DNA of 64,000 nucleotides from Cerioporus squamosus. Taxonomy: Eukaryota; Basidiomycota; Agaricomycetes; Polyporales; Polyporaceae. Shown here piece by piece: positions 1 through 12,100 of this stretch; the stretch's first letter is position 1; every line of letters starts with the position of its first letter. Where the stretch lies: positions 1 through 64,000 of the forward strand of contig JABYQS010000023.1 in the NCBI GenBank assembly GCA_022592435.1. The letters run 5' to 3'. The notes beneath the pieces were generated by a model that was given only the letters and a program-made list of their open reading frames with translations, ran no database searches and was not told where the DNA came from. The translations under genes and the position numbers were made by a program.

Positions 1-1458
1 CCTGCCTTGGCGCGTTTCGCTTTCTTCGCTGGAGCTATGTGGTTGTAAGCAAGAGAGTTCAGACATACGCGCACACCAGTTGGACGAGGAAGCATATGCC
101 CACCATCGAGAGGTTCTGCGTCGTCGTCCACATGCGCCTTCCGCTTCGCCTTCGGCCGCGGCGCCAGGAGGTGGCTCATCTGCGTCCTCTGCAATCTCGG
201 GACCGCCTTCTTGGTAAGACCTATCGGTGAGATATGACGGTCAGCCAGATGAACGGACATCAAGCTCTGAGAGGTACTCACGCCTGCGCGGCTTCGCAGG
301 CTCCTCATCGTCCTCTGGGGGTGCTTTCGACGCTGCGGTCTTCGTCTTCGCTTTCGGCGCTGAGGGACCCGCGGCGGGAGCGGCCTTTGCCTTCGAGTTC
401 TTACGTGACGTGTGCGCAAGTGGCCTTTCGTCGTCGTCGTCGGAGACATCCACCGCCTTCGCCTTCGGCTGGGGTTTGGGCTTGGCCTTAGGCTTTGTAC
501 GCTGAGGGACGGGTGCCAGCGGTTCATCGTCGCTCAGGTGTTCGTCGGACTCGGGCTCGGGCTCGGGATCGCGCTTAGAGGCAGGCGCTTACGCTTGGCG
601 GGAGGTTTCGGTTTCGGGGCAGGAATCTGCAGCACTATGAGCGGCAGAGGAAGACCATTACGCGATGTACACACCAACGGGCGGTGGTTTGGCCGCCTTG
701 CCTTTCGGTGGTTTGCTCGATTTCGATGGTCCTGGCAAAACTTGAGCACCCCATCAGTGCGAGAGTGAATAAGAACGTACGGGAAGCGGCGGTCGTGGTG
801 GCGAAGCTTGTGCCGTCTTCTTGATTGTCTGCGTAGGGGTCAACGAGACATCCAGCTCGACACGGAGAGCCATACCAGCAGCACGGCTCCCTTCTTAGTG
901 CCCTTGGTTGAGCGAGCCTTGCTGCTCTTCTCGGGACCGGGCCATTTGGACGGACCTGCGTATATGGGGAGGGATGTAGCAGGGCAGGGTAGGAAGGCAG
1001 AGGAGACGGACCGGCCACGGGCTCTTGAGGAGCATCGTCTACTGCCGCACGAGACTTCCTCCCTCGCGACGGCTTCTTGTCGGCCTTTGGAGCCTTGTGT
1101 GTGGCCGCGGTCTGGGCAGTCTGCTTGCGGACAGGTGACGCGGAACGGCTGCGGGATCGACGGGGAGAGTTGGCGCGGGAGGGGACTCGCCGTTGACGCC
1201 GCGGGCGAGAAGGAGATCGAGGAGCGGGTTGTGTTCGGCGGGCTTGAAGATGCTGGGAGTGCGCGTCAGAGTCGAGCTCGGGCGGAGGGGAGGACTCGGA
1301 GGCGCACCCTCCACGGTCTCTGAAGCGGGCCTGCTGGCGTTCGATGCGCTTTGCCCTGCTCGCCTCGACGATGCTGCAAGCAGCGGCATCCCCGCGTCCA
1401 GTGAGATTGAATATGCGCGAGTGAGAGACACGAGAGTCGGAGACGCGAGACTGGCCAA
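1..1458 (-). CDS. Lysine/proline-rich low-complexity protein, partial at its 3' end
   Basis: I do not recognise a family. The conceptual protein starts near 1458 or at the next Met near 1392. It begins with a Ser/Pro-rich stretch containing NPLLDLLLARG, then an SR-like stretch (SPRRSRSRSASPVRKQ), then alternating Lys/Pro/Ala-rich and Asp/Glu-rich blocks (DPEPEPESDEHLSDDEP, VSDDDDER, APRPKAKRKAHVDDD). Several short GT-AG introns fit, for example about 79-34, 286-217 and 1020-958, and the reading continues past base 1 as another Lys/Ala-rich segment. The composition suggests a nuclear, nucleic-acid-binding or disordered protein, which is inference only. Two single-base losses seem needed to join the coding frames, near 1175-1185 (a C/G-run) and near 588-591. 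It is divergent from the Cdc20 gene. An alternative is two overlapping mis-modelled genes. Confidence 0.45.
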
Positions 1459-1626
1459 CTTGGACGCGACTGGCAGTGACCGCGATGGCCATTACGTAAT
1501 GCGGGCTGCACGCGGTCACGCGCCGAACACGAACATCGCGCGCGACGGCGTCTCCTCCGTGTTCTCAACCGCGACCACCCTCTCCTCCTCTCTCCCTTCA
1601 TCGCCCCCCCCCTTCGCACTCCAGAC
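1459..1626. promoter_or_regulatory. Divergent promoter between the Lys-rich gene and CDC20
   Basis: This 168-bp gap separates two outward-facing start codons. The + strand carries a pyrimidine-rich stretch (CTCTCCTCCTCTCTCCCTTC) just before the CDC20 start, a common leader type in basidiomycetes. I see no clear TATA box. Confidence 0.4.
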
Positions 1627-3621
1627 ATGGCGTATCTACCAAAGACTCCCTCACGACACGGCCGCTCTCGCTCCGAGACCAAAACCCCGCTCTCCTCCTC
1701 CTTCTTCGGCACCAACAACCTCGCCGATGCCTCCAATCCGTTCATCGTCGCCAGCAGACCAGCGTCGCGCGCTGCGTCCCCCGTGAAGAGGACCTCCACG
1801 CAGGTGCAGGCCTCGCTTAAGAAACAGGCCAGCGTCGGTCTGATCCGGAAAGGTGGCGTCGAGAGCAGGTTGGACGTCGTCACCCGGGACTACGTCCCGC
1901 CGCCTCCGAAGTCGGAGAAGCGGTCACGATCGCAACCATCGGTAAGTTTGTCGTCTCTTGCATGTCTTCACTTGTTGTGTGGTGGATGTTTTGTGGGGAT
2001 AGTCTCGGTGTACTGCGATGTGAGCTTCACCTCAAGCTGCTTCGGCCACATGTCTCTTGTGCATCCGCCGGCTGCTCAGTTGTCGTCCATGTCGGTCCAG
2101 AACCTCCCGCCCAACCAAACCGGCGGCGCAAGCATGTCTCCATGGGCGCGCTTGCTTCCGCTGAGCTCCGCATCCCTCCGAACATGCTTTGTTCTCTTGT
2201 TGCCACTAGTCCACTTGCCACTTGCAGCGGCTACGGATATGTTATAGCATCTCCTCGCGCCTCCTTGCATTCACTTCTTCCCTCCCACTGTCATGGACTC
2301 ACCGACTCTGCAGCGCGACAACAGGGACCGCTTCATCACAACCCGCGACCCGGCGGATGAGGTCGCAGCGACACTCGACCTCATGTCCCTTAACCCCGAG
2401 TCCGCATCACCTGGACACACCGCCCGCCTCGCAGCAGCCACAGGTGTGCCACTCAACCGCCGTATTCTTGCCTACCACGAGCCCCCACCGGCCGCTTCTT
2501 CCGACCCTCTCATGGCCCAAGCACGCGAGCTCGTCCGGCCCCTCTACGCACGAGCTGGCTCCGCGTCCGCCGGCAGTTCTGGCACCACGGGCACCAAGGA
2601 CCGGAAGATCTCCACGTCCGCCCAGCGCGTTCTGGACGCACCAGGCATGATCGACGACTTCTACCTCAACCTCATCTCCTGGAGCTCGCTGAACGTCGTC
2701 GGTATCGCTCTGGGCAGCAGTGTATATGCCTGGAAGGCGGAGACGGGCGAGGTCACGCTCATCTCGGAGGGCCCGGAGGACTCGTACATCGCCTCGCTCG
2801 ACTTCTCCAACGACGGGCAGTACCTCGGCATCGGATACCCGAACGGCGCGGTTGAGCTGTGGGACGTCGAGACGCAGCAGAAGCTGCGCACGATGACCGG
2901 CCACTCCGCGCAGGTCGGCGTGCTCTCGTGGAACGGCCACGTCCTCAGCTCCGGCTGCCAGGACGGCAGCATCTGGCACCACGACGTGCGGGTCGCGCGA
3001 CACAAGGTCATGGAGCTCCTCGGTCACCAGGGCGAGGTGTGCGGGCTCAAGTGGCGTCCTGACGGAGAGCTGCTTGCGAGCGGTGGTAACGACAACGTCC
3101 TGAACATCTGGGACGGTCGCGTCGGAGACGTCGGCCCTTCGACCCCCTCGAGCGCTCGCTGGACCAAGCGCAACCACACCGCTGCAGTGAAGGCTGTCGC
3201 ATGGTGCCCGTGGCAGCCAGCCCTGCTGGCTTCTGGGGGTGGAACGTCGGACGCAACGGTCCACATCTGGAACACGACCACCGGGGCCCGGCTGCACTCG
3301 CTTGTCACCCCGGCGCAAATCTCGTCCATCCAGTGGTCTCCGCACCGGAAAGAGTTCCTCACGACCCACGGCTACCCCACGAACGCAATCATGGTGCACA
3401 GCTACCCGTCCATGGACAAGATTGCGGAGATTAAGGACGCACACGACTCGCGCGTGCTCTTCAGCGCCATCTCGCCAAACGGCGAACTCGTCTGCACTGC
3501 GGCGGGTGACGAAAACTTGAAGTTCTGGAAGATTTGGGAGGCGCCGAAGGTGAAGAAGAAGGAGGCGAAGGATTCGTCGAGGATGGGGAGCACTAAGGTC
3601 GGCATCCTTGGTATCCGGTGA
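1627..3621 (+). CDS. CDC20: APC/C activator Cdc20 (WD40)
   Basis: Cdc20 is the mitotic activator and substrate receptor of the anaphase-promoting complex. Exon 1 is 1627-1941 and the main exon is 2314-3621, giving about 540 aa. Visible hallmarks are a C-box core (DRFI, residues about 110-113), a hydrophobic LxxxRRILAY-like stretch, the entry to the propeller RVLDAPGMIDDFYLNLISWS, seven WD40-type blades from about residue 205, and the C-terminal Ile-Arg tail (GILGIR). The blade sequence WNGHVLSSG followed by HHDVRVARH is Cdc20/Slp1-like rather than Cdh1-like. The N-terminal region (PSRHGRSRSETKTPLSS) is basic and Ser/Pro-rich, as expected for a CDK-phosphorylated arm. The intron is unusually long at 372 nt and might hide a small extra exon, since one frame within it at 2040-2170 stays open, but phase 0 joins cleanly without it. 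Confidence 0.93.
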
Positions 3622-3942
3622 GGTCGCGTCAGTGGGGTCGCATCGTCAGCTGTCGGATGGTTGTACCAGTACTAGTATCTCTCGCTTTGTTATATCGCTC
3701 CGCCCTGCCACTTTCTTGGACTACAGTTTGCACGAGGATCTTGCTGCTAGCACGTTACTTGCCGTCACTAGTGTCTACAGACCAATCACAATTGTATGTT
3801 GACAGTTCCCCTTTCGGCTCATGTTCGGGTTGGGGTTGTGGCAGCTCCGGCGGAAAGCTGCTCTTGAACTCGAACCACCGCCAGCTTGCTGCCGCACATT
3901 ACTACTCACCTCCCACACTCCTTGCGACCAGCGCGACGCAGA
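3622..3942 (+). other. Intergenic, CDC20 3' region and next promoter
   Basis: This holds the CDC20 3' untranslated region and the upstream region of the coiled-coil gene. There is no coding signal that I trust, and no TATA box or clear polyadenylation motif. Confidence 0.4.
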
Positions 3943-6055
3943 ATGCGCTTCTCCAGACTAACCAACCTGTTCCATCGACGCGTCAAGTCAGATCCAGAGA
4001 TCCACCGCCTCGCGTCCGCGCCCATTGCCAACCCCCAGACACGCCCACTGTCCTCCTCGTACCTCGCGGAGTTTGCGTTCCCGCCGTCTTTATCAACGTC
4101 GGGCTCAGAGTTCTTCAACTCGTTCGTCCCAGACGGTCCTTGCGCCTTCTCGCCGTCCCGACTTCCTCCCCTCGTTCTCTCGCCGACGCTCCCTGTTCAC
4201 GCTCCGCCGACAGACCTCGCAGATGTACGGCCTTCACTCCGCTACCGCGCATCAGACCCAGTCGAACACCACAACCAGGGCGTGCTCTCGATCCTCACTC
4301 AGAGAATTCGGGACCTCGAGACGGCGTTGCTGGAGGAATGTGAGCGAGTTCATCTATCGCATCTCTCGAGGCTGCTCTCCAAGCGGAGCGCACTGCTCGC
4401 CAAGCCGCGGAAGCGGCCAACAGCATCCTTGAGGAGAACGCCTCCTTACTCCAGGAAGAGGTGCTGCAACTGCGGCAGAACCTGTTCTTCGCGCTCACTA
4501 GCCAACCGTCGACACTAGCATCAGTACCCTCGGCCTCGGCGTCCACTTCTGCTCGATCGATGGTTCAAACTGCTGAGTCTGGAGAACTCGCTCAGCATGG
4601 CTTCTCTGCAGTTCTGGCAGAACGCGACCGCCTGCGATACTTCCTTGAGCTCATGGTCTCGGCTGGCGCCCACAAGCCTGTCCTCGAAGCTGTCTATCAG
4701 CAAGTCACAGAGGGGGAAGACCCAGAAGCCGCACTAGTGGACGCCATCAAGAGCGCCACCGCACAGCGAGACAGCGTCTGGTGTCGCCTCCTCGAGCCGG
4801 TCGTCGGCGTGCGCACGCAGGACGAGTACCTCGCGCAGCTGAGGTGCACCCTAGATGCACGTCGGCACACGGTGGACTGGCGCAAACGGGCGAAGTTCTG
4901 GAAGGGCGCTGCGAAGGAGGAAGGCCGACATGTGGATACAGTCACCCCGTCTGTGTCTGCTCTCTCGGACCTCGCGGTGATCCTCCCGCAGGATCGTCAA
5001 GAGACCGTTGAAGGCATGACCGTCCAACTCAGGAAGCGGGAGTTGTCTCTCCGCGTCACGCGCACTATGGCTACTGTTTCTGAAGCTGAAGAACTCTTCG
5101 CGGATCCGCTGTATTTTGCTGCGCTGCACGCCAGCTACTCTAGCGGAAGCGCTCCTGCAGTGCCAGTCCTGGATTCGGTGTCTGGCGATCTCCCTGCGGC
5201 ACATTCAGAAGCCTTCTCTGCGTCTTCCTCGGGTGGCCAATCTGACTTGGCTGCACTGGCAGAGCTCGAGGATAGTGTGGTTGGCAGTAGTTCGATGCCT
5301 CCGGATGTTTCCATCCCAGCGACGTCGTCGTCTATGGTGCTCCCGGCGGCCAGCTCCGGCTCCATCTCCACAGCCCGCGTCTCCGTCTACAGCAACCTCC
5401 CTCCTCTCGCGAGCGAAACGTTCCGTGCAAGCCACTCGATCAAGAGTGTATCTTCGCGTGGCCGCGTCGCGGCATGACACCGTCAGCATCCACATCCTCG
5501 CAGTCGTCCGGGAAGTCACGCCGGAGACACACGCAGGTCCTGGCTGTCCCTCGGCCCGCCATTACCCCGAGTACCTCTAACCACTCCACTGATCCAGTAA
5601 TCTTTGTCGCATCACCGTCTGGATCTCGCTCTGCTCCTACAGCGCCATCCTCACAGCCGTCCCTTGCCGTGCAAGGCTCGTTGCCGCGCGCCCTAGTCGA
5701 CTTCGGGCGTGGATCTGACGAAGACCTCGTTCTGGTGCTCTCGACGGACTTCTCAGACACCTCGTATCGTACGTCGCCCGAGCGCTACGAGTCGGGGTCG
5801 GGTTCATCCACGCCGACGAGCGCACAGTCGACCCCGGAGAAGAAGTCGCGCTTGCCTGTGCGCATGCCTGGCCTGAAAGCGATCAAACGGCTCTCTGCGT
5901 CCATCGGCAACTCGCGACCGGCCCTTGCGGACGTCTCAAACACGCCTGTGCCTGAGCTTGTGTATATCTCTGGGGAGAGCGAGAAGAAGGGGAAGAAGAT
6001 AAGGAGGGGCCGGGAGGAAGGCGGAGGGCGCAGACAATCGCCACTCAGAAAGTGA
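3943..6055 (+). CDS. Coiled-coil protein of unknown function
   Basis: I do not recognise a family. The start MRFSRLTNLFHRRV is chosen because it gives a basic N-terminus and the longest consistent model. Exons 3943-4339, 4384-5445 and 5487-6055 give 675 aa. Removing the 44-nt intron (GTGAGC to CAAG) makes a continuous heptad-like helix: DLETALLEESERTARQAAEA then NSILEENASLLQEEVLQLRQ, around residues 120-170. The middle (WCRLLEPVVGVRTQDEYLAQ and following) is mixed helical. The C-terminal third is Ser/Thr/Pro-rich with a basic end (KKGKKIRRGREEGGGRRQ). The second intron is only 41 nt (GTGTAT to GTCAG), so a split into two genes or an indel cannot be excluded. No membrane segment or signal peptide is visible. 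It lies next to the left end of a transposon. Confidence 0.6.
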
Positions 6056-6248
6056 CTGCGGAGCTGGGACTGTCTACGAAGATACCGATAGGGAGGCGGT
6101 TGCAGAGGTTTGGCTTACGCGGGCCACTGAGCAGATAGCAGGTACAAGATGCGAGGAAGTGTAGGCCACTGAACATTTGGAAGTTTGTTCGCCGTAGTAT
6201 GAGGATCTTGCCTGCCTTTCGAGGTCGATGCCGGCGATGTCATTACTG
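6056..6248. other. Left flank of the first Plavaka element
   Basis: Short non-coding stretch between the coiled-coil gene and the transposon terminus. Nothing recognisable in it. Confidence 0.4.
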
Positions 6249-6270
6249 CATCAGCGAATCGGACACCTGC
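6249..6270 (+). repeat. Left terminal inverted repeat of element 1
   Basis: Begins CATCAGCGAATCG and ends CACCTGC. It pairs with the complement of the repeat at the other end with three mismatches. Just inside lie GTCTACAGAC and further TGTAGA/TCTACA copies up to about 6580. Confidence 0.8.
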
Positions 6271-7041
6271 CGGTATGCGTCTACAGACTATCGTATGAGT
6301 CCATAGGGTTCGTAGAGTGTCGTAGACGGGCGATCGGTTGATTATAGACGTCTGCCACCTTCAAAATGGGTCTGTAGAGGGATAGAATGGGGCGCGTACA
6401 TGCTGGTCGACATCTATCTATTCGCATGGGCGCGGCTATCGATGGCTGTAGATCGACGCGGAGCGGTTGAGATACACCTACAGAGGGCTACTAGATGTGA
6501 GGTGAGAGTTGGTAGACGGTTGTAGCATCGCGCACAAATCGGCATTGCACTGTCGGACAGGAGGGGATCTGTGTAGAGGTATATTGGTCACTACACAGGG
6601 ATATGAGGGCTATCATGTGGTAGGAGAACCAGCTGGCTGCGCCGCTGCGGTCGAGGACGCTAGCGCGTGGACAATCGCGATGGGGAATGACACTTCATTG
6701 ATAGGGAGTTACGGCGACAGGATCATACATACAGCGGCTTTGACATGAAAGGCGGAGGAGCGCGTCCGAATCATGTGTTGAACATGACCGGTGGAGTAGT
6801 ACAGAGGGCAAGCAGGGGAACTTCGATGTAAGCAAGATTTCGGAGTAGCGAAGAACGTAGATAATCCGGAGAGAGCTTGAGCGGGGTTATGGCATGATAC
6901 GGCGGCGAAAGATAGTAAGGACGAGGCTGTACTTTGGCGTGAAGTTGTGAAGGCTGCGGGGACGCAGTCAGTAGCCGGATGCATGAGCAGATAGGTTACA
7001 AACCTTTACGAGACTTGGCATACCACACTACGCGACGGAGT
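6271..7041. other. Element 1 left subterminal region
   Basis: Non-coding 770 bp holding many short TCTACAG/CTGTAGA motifs in both orientations (for example near 6279, 6368, 6438, 6474 and 6575). Such subterminal arrays serve as transposase-binding sites in CACTA-type elements. That role is inference here. Confidence 0.5.
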
Positions 7042-8813
7042 CTAAGCAGAAGTCGACGGTCCAGGCTGTCTATCATCCGACGGACGCGGCGCATTGGGCT
7101 TGACGCGCTTACGAGGGTTCCCGCCCTCGGACTCCTGCAGGAACCGCTTGAGCGCGGTGTCCTTGCGCTTCGCGACGAGCTCCTCGCCTTCCTCATCGCT
7201 CGGTCCATAGATACGCCTAGTAGAACCAGTCAGTAGAATACAGAACATCGATGGACGGCGTACTTGGTCCACCAATCCTCCAACTCGTCCGCCCAGTCCG
7301 GGTCGTGGAACGCCGCTTGGTATACTGATTTGACAAAGTCCTCGCCGCTCCAGTGGGCGCCGTCGACGTCGGACCAAGCGGTCATCGAGGTGAGGCAGTG
7401 GCGGCCCTGTAAGGCAGATCAGAAGGACACCGGTGGCTGCAGGGCATGACCACATACGATGCATGCGACGTAGAGGATACTCGGCAAGGTGACAAACTTA
7501 ATCTTGCCGTTCCGGGCGACGGAGCGTCTTCCGACAGACCTGTTCGTACGATTGATCTGCTCGAAGACAGTCCCTTTACCGGTGATGAGCCATTTGTAGC
7601 ACTAGAGAAGAAAGGGACGTCAGCATGTGCCTTACAAGGAGAGGTCGACATACGCGTTCAACAAATGGACTCATGAGGAAGCCTGGTTTGGCTTTGCCGG
7701 GCTGGACCTTCTTGAGATCATAGAAGCACACTGGCCAGTCGTCGGAGAGAATGAACTTCTCCTCGCGTTCGACTTTGTTGCAGTATCTATTGAGAGCGTC
7801 GAACAGTGAGCAACTACGTCCGAACGACTGAACTCGGCAGACATACCCCTCAGGGTCAGCCCTGAATTCTTCCAAGTCGGTGAGAGGGACAAGCAGCTCG
7901 GCGAACGGCTTCGCCTTCCAGCCACGGTTTGCCTTCTCTTCGAGGACTTGGTCGGGATCAGCGATGTTGGCGACCTTCAGGATGTTGTTCTTGAGGCGCT
8001 GGAGGTCGTTGCCGCGGACGTATTTGGTGATGAGCTCGAGCTGTCAACGGATGAGCGAAGTTCAGTGGACGTAAGTAAGTATACATACGTAGTGCGCAAG
8101 GCGAGCGATGAGATCATCGTGACGGAGGATGTAAGGTGCGCACTTAACGACTTTCGGCAAGAAGATCTCGAAGACGTCCCAGAGGAGGTCTGTCTCAACG
8201 CTCGGGGTGTACTCGTCGCTCGTGCTGCTATTGTTATAATATGCCAATGGATGCAAAGAGGATTCGACTTACTACAAGGGGCGCTCCTCGAGAGGGGTGT
8301 TGTCGACGACTTTGGCGAGACCTTCGGTCAGGACGCGCAGGAGATTTGGGTAGAGACCAAGGAACCGTGCTGCAGTGCAAGCTTGCTCGTAGAACTCTTG
8401 CGTACCGGTCGCCTCGCGGATAGCCTCACTATGAACATGCAGTAAGTAAGCGCGTCCTCGCAGGTGTGGGGACTTGCCGATGATCACCTCGCATTAGCAT
8501 CTAGCGCGTGCAGCATATCGATATCCTCCTGCAGAGGGTCGTCTGAGTGCACACTTATCGCGTCCTCGTCGTCAGTACTAGCGAGCGTGGTGCGGGGCTG
8601 AGTAGAAGGAGGCGGAACGAATGTCTGAGTTGGGGTCGGCGGCAGTCGGACAGTAGCAGCTTGAGGGACCCGTGTGTCAGTGGAGAACACAGGAGGGACA
8701 TTTTCCTTGTCCCTAGACGTAGAAGCCGCAGATTTGGAAGGGCGCTGAGGGCGACGGTGGGCTAGGACTCTCCCAGCTACGATCCTCTTCGGCGTCACGG
8801 GTGGAGGAGACAT
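7042..8813 (-). CDS. Transposon companion protein, DUF6698-like
   Basis: Eight exons (8813-8488, 8428-8273, 8227-8089, 8040-7847, 7786-7654, 7601-7458, 7406-7264, 7216-7042) join in phase to an intact protein of about 400 aa. The N-terminus is Ser/Pro/Thr-rich (MSPPPVTPKRIVAGRV). A helical core follows (ARFLGLYPNLLRVLTEGLAK, then LLWDVFEIFLPKVV), then WPVCFYDLKKVQPGKAKPGF, SLTSMTAWSDVDGAHW-like and WWTKRIYG segments, and a basic tail. From memory this order resembles basidiomycete DUF6698 hypothetical proteins, but I could not search. The second acceptor is a NAGNAG tandem (TAGCAG), so one residue may vary. No catalytic motif is visible. It is head-to-head with the transposase and lies inside the terminal repeats, so a role in transposition or regulation is inferred. 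Confidence 0.75.
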
Positions 8814-9157
8814 AGCGGCGGGTACTGGCAGAACACGAGTCGCGGGTCGTCTGGGGGGATTGTGAAGTAGGAGGGCAAGATGCGATGGGCGAGAGGTCGC
8901 ATTGCTCTGGCTTATATGTTGCGCGCGGACGGTCGGAGTACCGCGAAGACATACAGAGAGCTAAGAGAGAAGTAGAGAAGACTCGGGCGGCATTAAACAC
9001 GATCACGTGTGTCTTTCCTGCCCGCAAACGCGACGCGTCTCGGCGCCTGAGAATGGCCTCTCGCACATTATCTTGCCGCACAATCAGCTGCCTATCAACT
9101 TGGGATCTCAGGTTTCGCGTCTTGATCCCTCTCCGTCAGCACATCTAGCCAACCAAT
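8814..9157. promoter_or_regulatory. Central bidirectional promoter of element 1
   Basis: The 344-bp gap separates the start codons of the companion gene and the transposase. A TATA-like CTTATATGTT lies near 8919 on the + strand. The second transposon has an equivalent 453-bp central gap. Confidence 0.5.
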
Positions 9158-12100
9158 ATGCCCAAGACTACGATCAAATACGCATGCAGCTCCCCAGGAT
9201 GTCCAAAGACATACAGGAGCAAGATCGGCCTCGGGATGCATAGCCTCACGTGCAAGTTCAGCATCCCAGGCATCCAGAGCATCAAGCGGAGGACTAGGAC
9301 GCCTGCCATGGCTGAAGCACCACGCAAGCGTGCTCACAGCTCTGGGCTGAACGCAGGGCCTGGGGAGGACCAACAGGTACGTCAGATTTAATACTTGGAT
9401 TAATCTCCTTAGACTCAGCGTACGTTGATAGGGTGTACAGGCTCGCTCAGCGTTGCCACAACATCCTCCACCTCTGTCTCCTCCGCCATTACCCGTCCCT
9501 CCTAGTCCTGTAGCTATGTCAACACGTGCGGGACGACGCATACGCATTCCCAAACCGCTGCTAGATATGGTCCCTATCGCTCATAGCGCTCTGCCGTCTC
9601 AATACGCCCCCATCATCCCCAGCGCCCCGTCACCCGTCCCATCCACCCCTTCCCATGTCACTGAGGAGATGATGTCCAGTGTGTGTTCCGTTTACGATAC
9701 AGAGCCGGATGGCTTTGGGATCTTCCGCCGCTACTCTCGAGTGCCGAAGGAAGATCCAGAAGCTGAGCTCTCCCTTGACTGGTCTTGCGACGCCCCTGGT
9801 CTCGAACGAGCGGATGGAGAAATGGAGGATACACCTGCTCCGATCACGAGTATCGCCTGGCTCACCCGTCCGGTTGAGCAACCCTCAGCGCCCTCCTCCT
9901 GCGACTACGCGCCATTCGATAACGCATCGCAATTCCGACTCTGTGACTACTTCTACAATCGCTCAGACGTCAAGTCCAAGGACGCGTTCGATGACTTCGT
10001 TCATATGCTGCAGTCCAAGGGGTTTCGGGTGGAGGATCTCGATGGCTTCAGTGCAAGGAAGGCGGAGAAACTGCTTGACGAATGGATCGGGAGCCCCGAT
10101 GGCGTCTTCAGCGGCGAGGATGGCTGGCACAAGTCCTCCGTATTCATACCGCTTCCGAAGGTTGGATCATCATACCGGTCCGAAGACGACGCCCCGAAGG
10201 CGGAGGTCTGTGGAGTTGTTCATCGACGACTTCTCGACCTTATCCGGGGCGTCGTGACGGACACGACGAGCCGGTTCGCCAAGCACCATCATTGGATCCC
10301 TCACACCCGTTGGTGGATTCCAGACATGCCTGAGCAGCGCACACCATCTAACAGCGACGGCATGAACTGGGAATCCCTGCCCGCTTCGCCTATGTCCACA
10401 TCCCCATGCCCTGCACCCTCTCCCACCCCTCCACGCACTCCCCCTGACTCTGCCAGCCCTCCCCCTCCCATCCGAGTCCACACGGATTGCTACAACGCCG
10501 ACGCAATGCTCGATGAGGACGAGAAGGTGCGGCGGATGAATCGGATCGCAGGTGACGACCTAGACATGGAGTACGCCGTGCTACCACTCCTCCTATGGTC
10601 AGACGAGACACATCTGTCAAGCTTCGGGTCAGCAGCGCTATGGCCGATCTACATCTACTTCGGTAACATCTCGAAGTACGTCCGAGGACGACCGACGGAG
10701 TTCATGGCACAGCACTTGGCCTACATACCCGAGGTCTGTTCAATCGCACTGATTACTAGTATCCGTCTTCGACTCACCCCATCCTGCTGGTGAAGCTTCC
10801 CGACTCCTTGAAGCACGACTATGCCAAAGCACACAACAGATATCCAAATGCCGACGTCCTCAAGTTCTGCAAGCGTGAACTCTATCAGCAAGTCTGGCAC
10901 CTCCTCCTCGACCCAGAATTTCGCGAAGCATACAAGAATGGGATTGTCCTCAAGTGTGGCGACGGCGTGGTTCGACGCTTATTCCCCCGTTTCTTCACGT
11001 ATTCGGCTGACTACCCAGAGAAGTGAGTGGCTACTGTTGAGCATCGGTGCACCGTCTTGACTGAGTTATTACCGATCCTCACCTTCGCAGGGCACTCATT
11101 GCCGCCTTGAAGCCGCTCGCCAACTGTCTTTGTCCGCGTTGTCTGACTGAGAAGGCTGAGGTCTGCGAGGCGGGTACGGCCGAGGACAGCGACCGTCGTC
11201 AGAGCAAGCGCCGCATGGACGATGGCGCAGTGCATAGCAAGATCCGGCGAGCTCGCAAGCAGGTCTTTCAGGGACACTCGCTCAACAGCGACCGCGTGAA
11301 GGAGCTCCTGGAGCCACAGTCGCTAATCCCATACGGGTACGTCTTCCCTCGCACACCTCACCACTGTCCAGTATCATGTCTAACCTCCTGCTTTAGAGCG
11401 CTTTCTCTGCGCTCCTCTCTGAGCACGGTCTCGACATCTATGAGCTCCTTGCTCCGGACCTCATGCATGAATTCGAACTCGGGGTGTGGAAGAACACCTT
11501 CAATCACCTCATGCGCATCTTAGAGTCGCTCGGGGAGCCGGTGAACGACTTCAACAACAGGTGCGTGTGAAGTTGCTGTTATGGCCGATTGCAACACTCA
11601 TTTACTCACTGGAATAGGATGCGTCAAATGCCACCGTTTGGCCGTGGCAGGATCCATCATTTCCGACAGGACGTATCAAGTCAGAAGAAGCTTGCAGCGC
11701 GGGATTACGAGGCGTTTCTTGTTGTGCGTGCTACTGAACAAATGTGATCGCTACCGTGTGTGCTGACATCGTTATACATGGCAGACCGTCATGCCAGCCA
11801 TCGAGGATCTTCTTCCTACTGCGGACGAACAACCTGTTCAGGACATGCTGTTCGAACTAGCGGTTTGGCATGCACTGGCCAAGCTCCGCCTCCACACCGA
11901 CGTCACCCTCGACATCTTCCGTGCATCTACGCAGCACATGTATGAAGCTGTTCGGACCTTCGCAACCGTGACATGTCCACGACACGAGACCAGGGAGTCA
12001 CCGCAGCAAGCTCAAGCTCGAGTGCGGCGCCAGCAGGCCCAGAACCCGAACGCTCAGCCCGACGGTCGCCGCAAGGGTGTCAAGTATAACGTCGTCAACA

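Noticed and set aside
227..768. + strand open frames rich in Ser, Phe and Gly opposite the Lys-rich gene
   Set aside because: They are complements of a Lys/Asp/Ser-rich coding strand. Repeated GPGLG/SSSSS-like content reflects the codon complement, and the - strand has consistent splice sites.
6588..6605. CACTACACAGGG, resembling a CACTA-type transposon end
   Set aside because: No inverted counterpart (CCCTGTGTAGTG) near the other end, and a better inverted repeat lies outside it at 6249/14027.
10734..10759. 26-nt intron at the HLAYIPE junction of transposase 1
   Set aside because: Too short to splice. The acceptor at 10795 gives a 62-nt intron with a CTGAT branch site and the family motif YIPELPDS.
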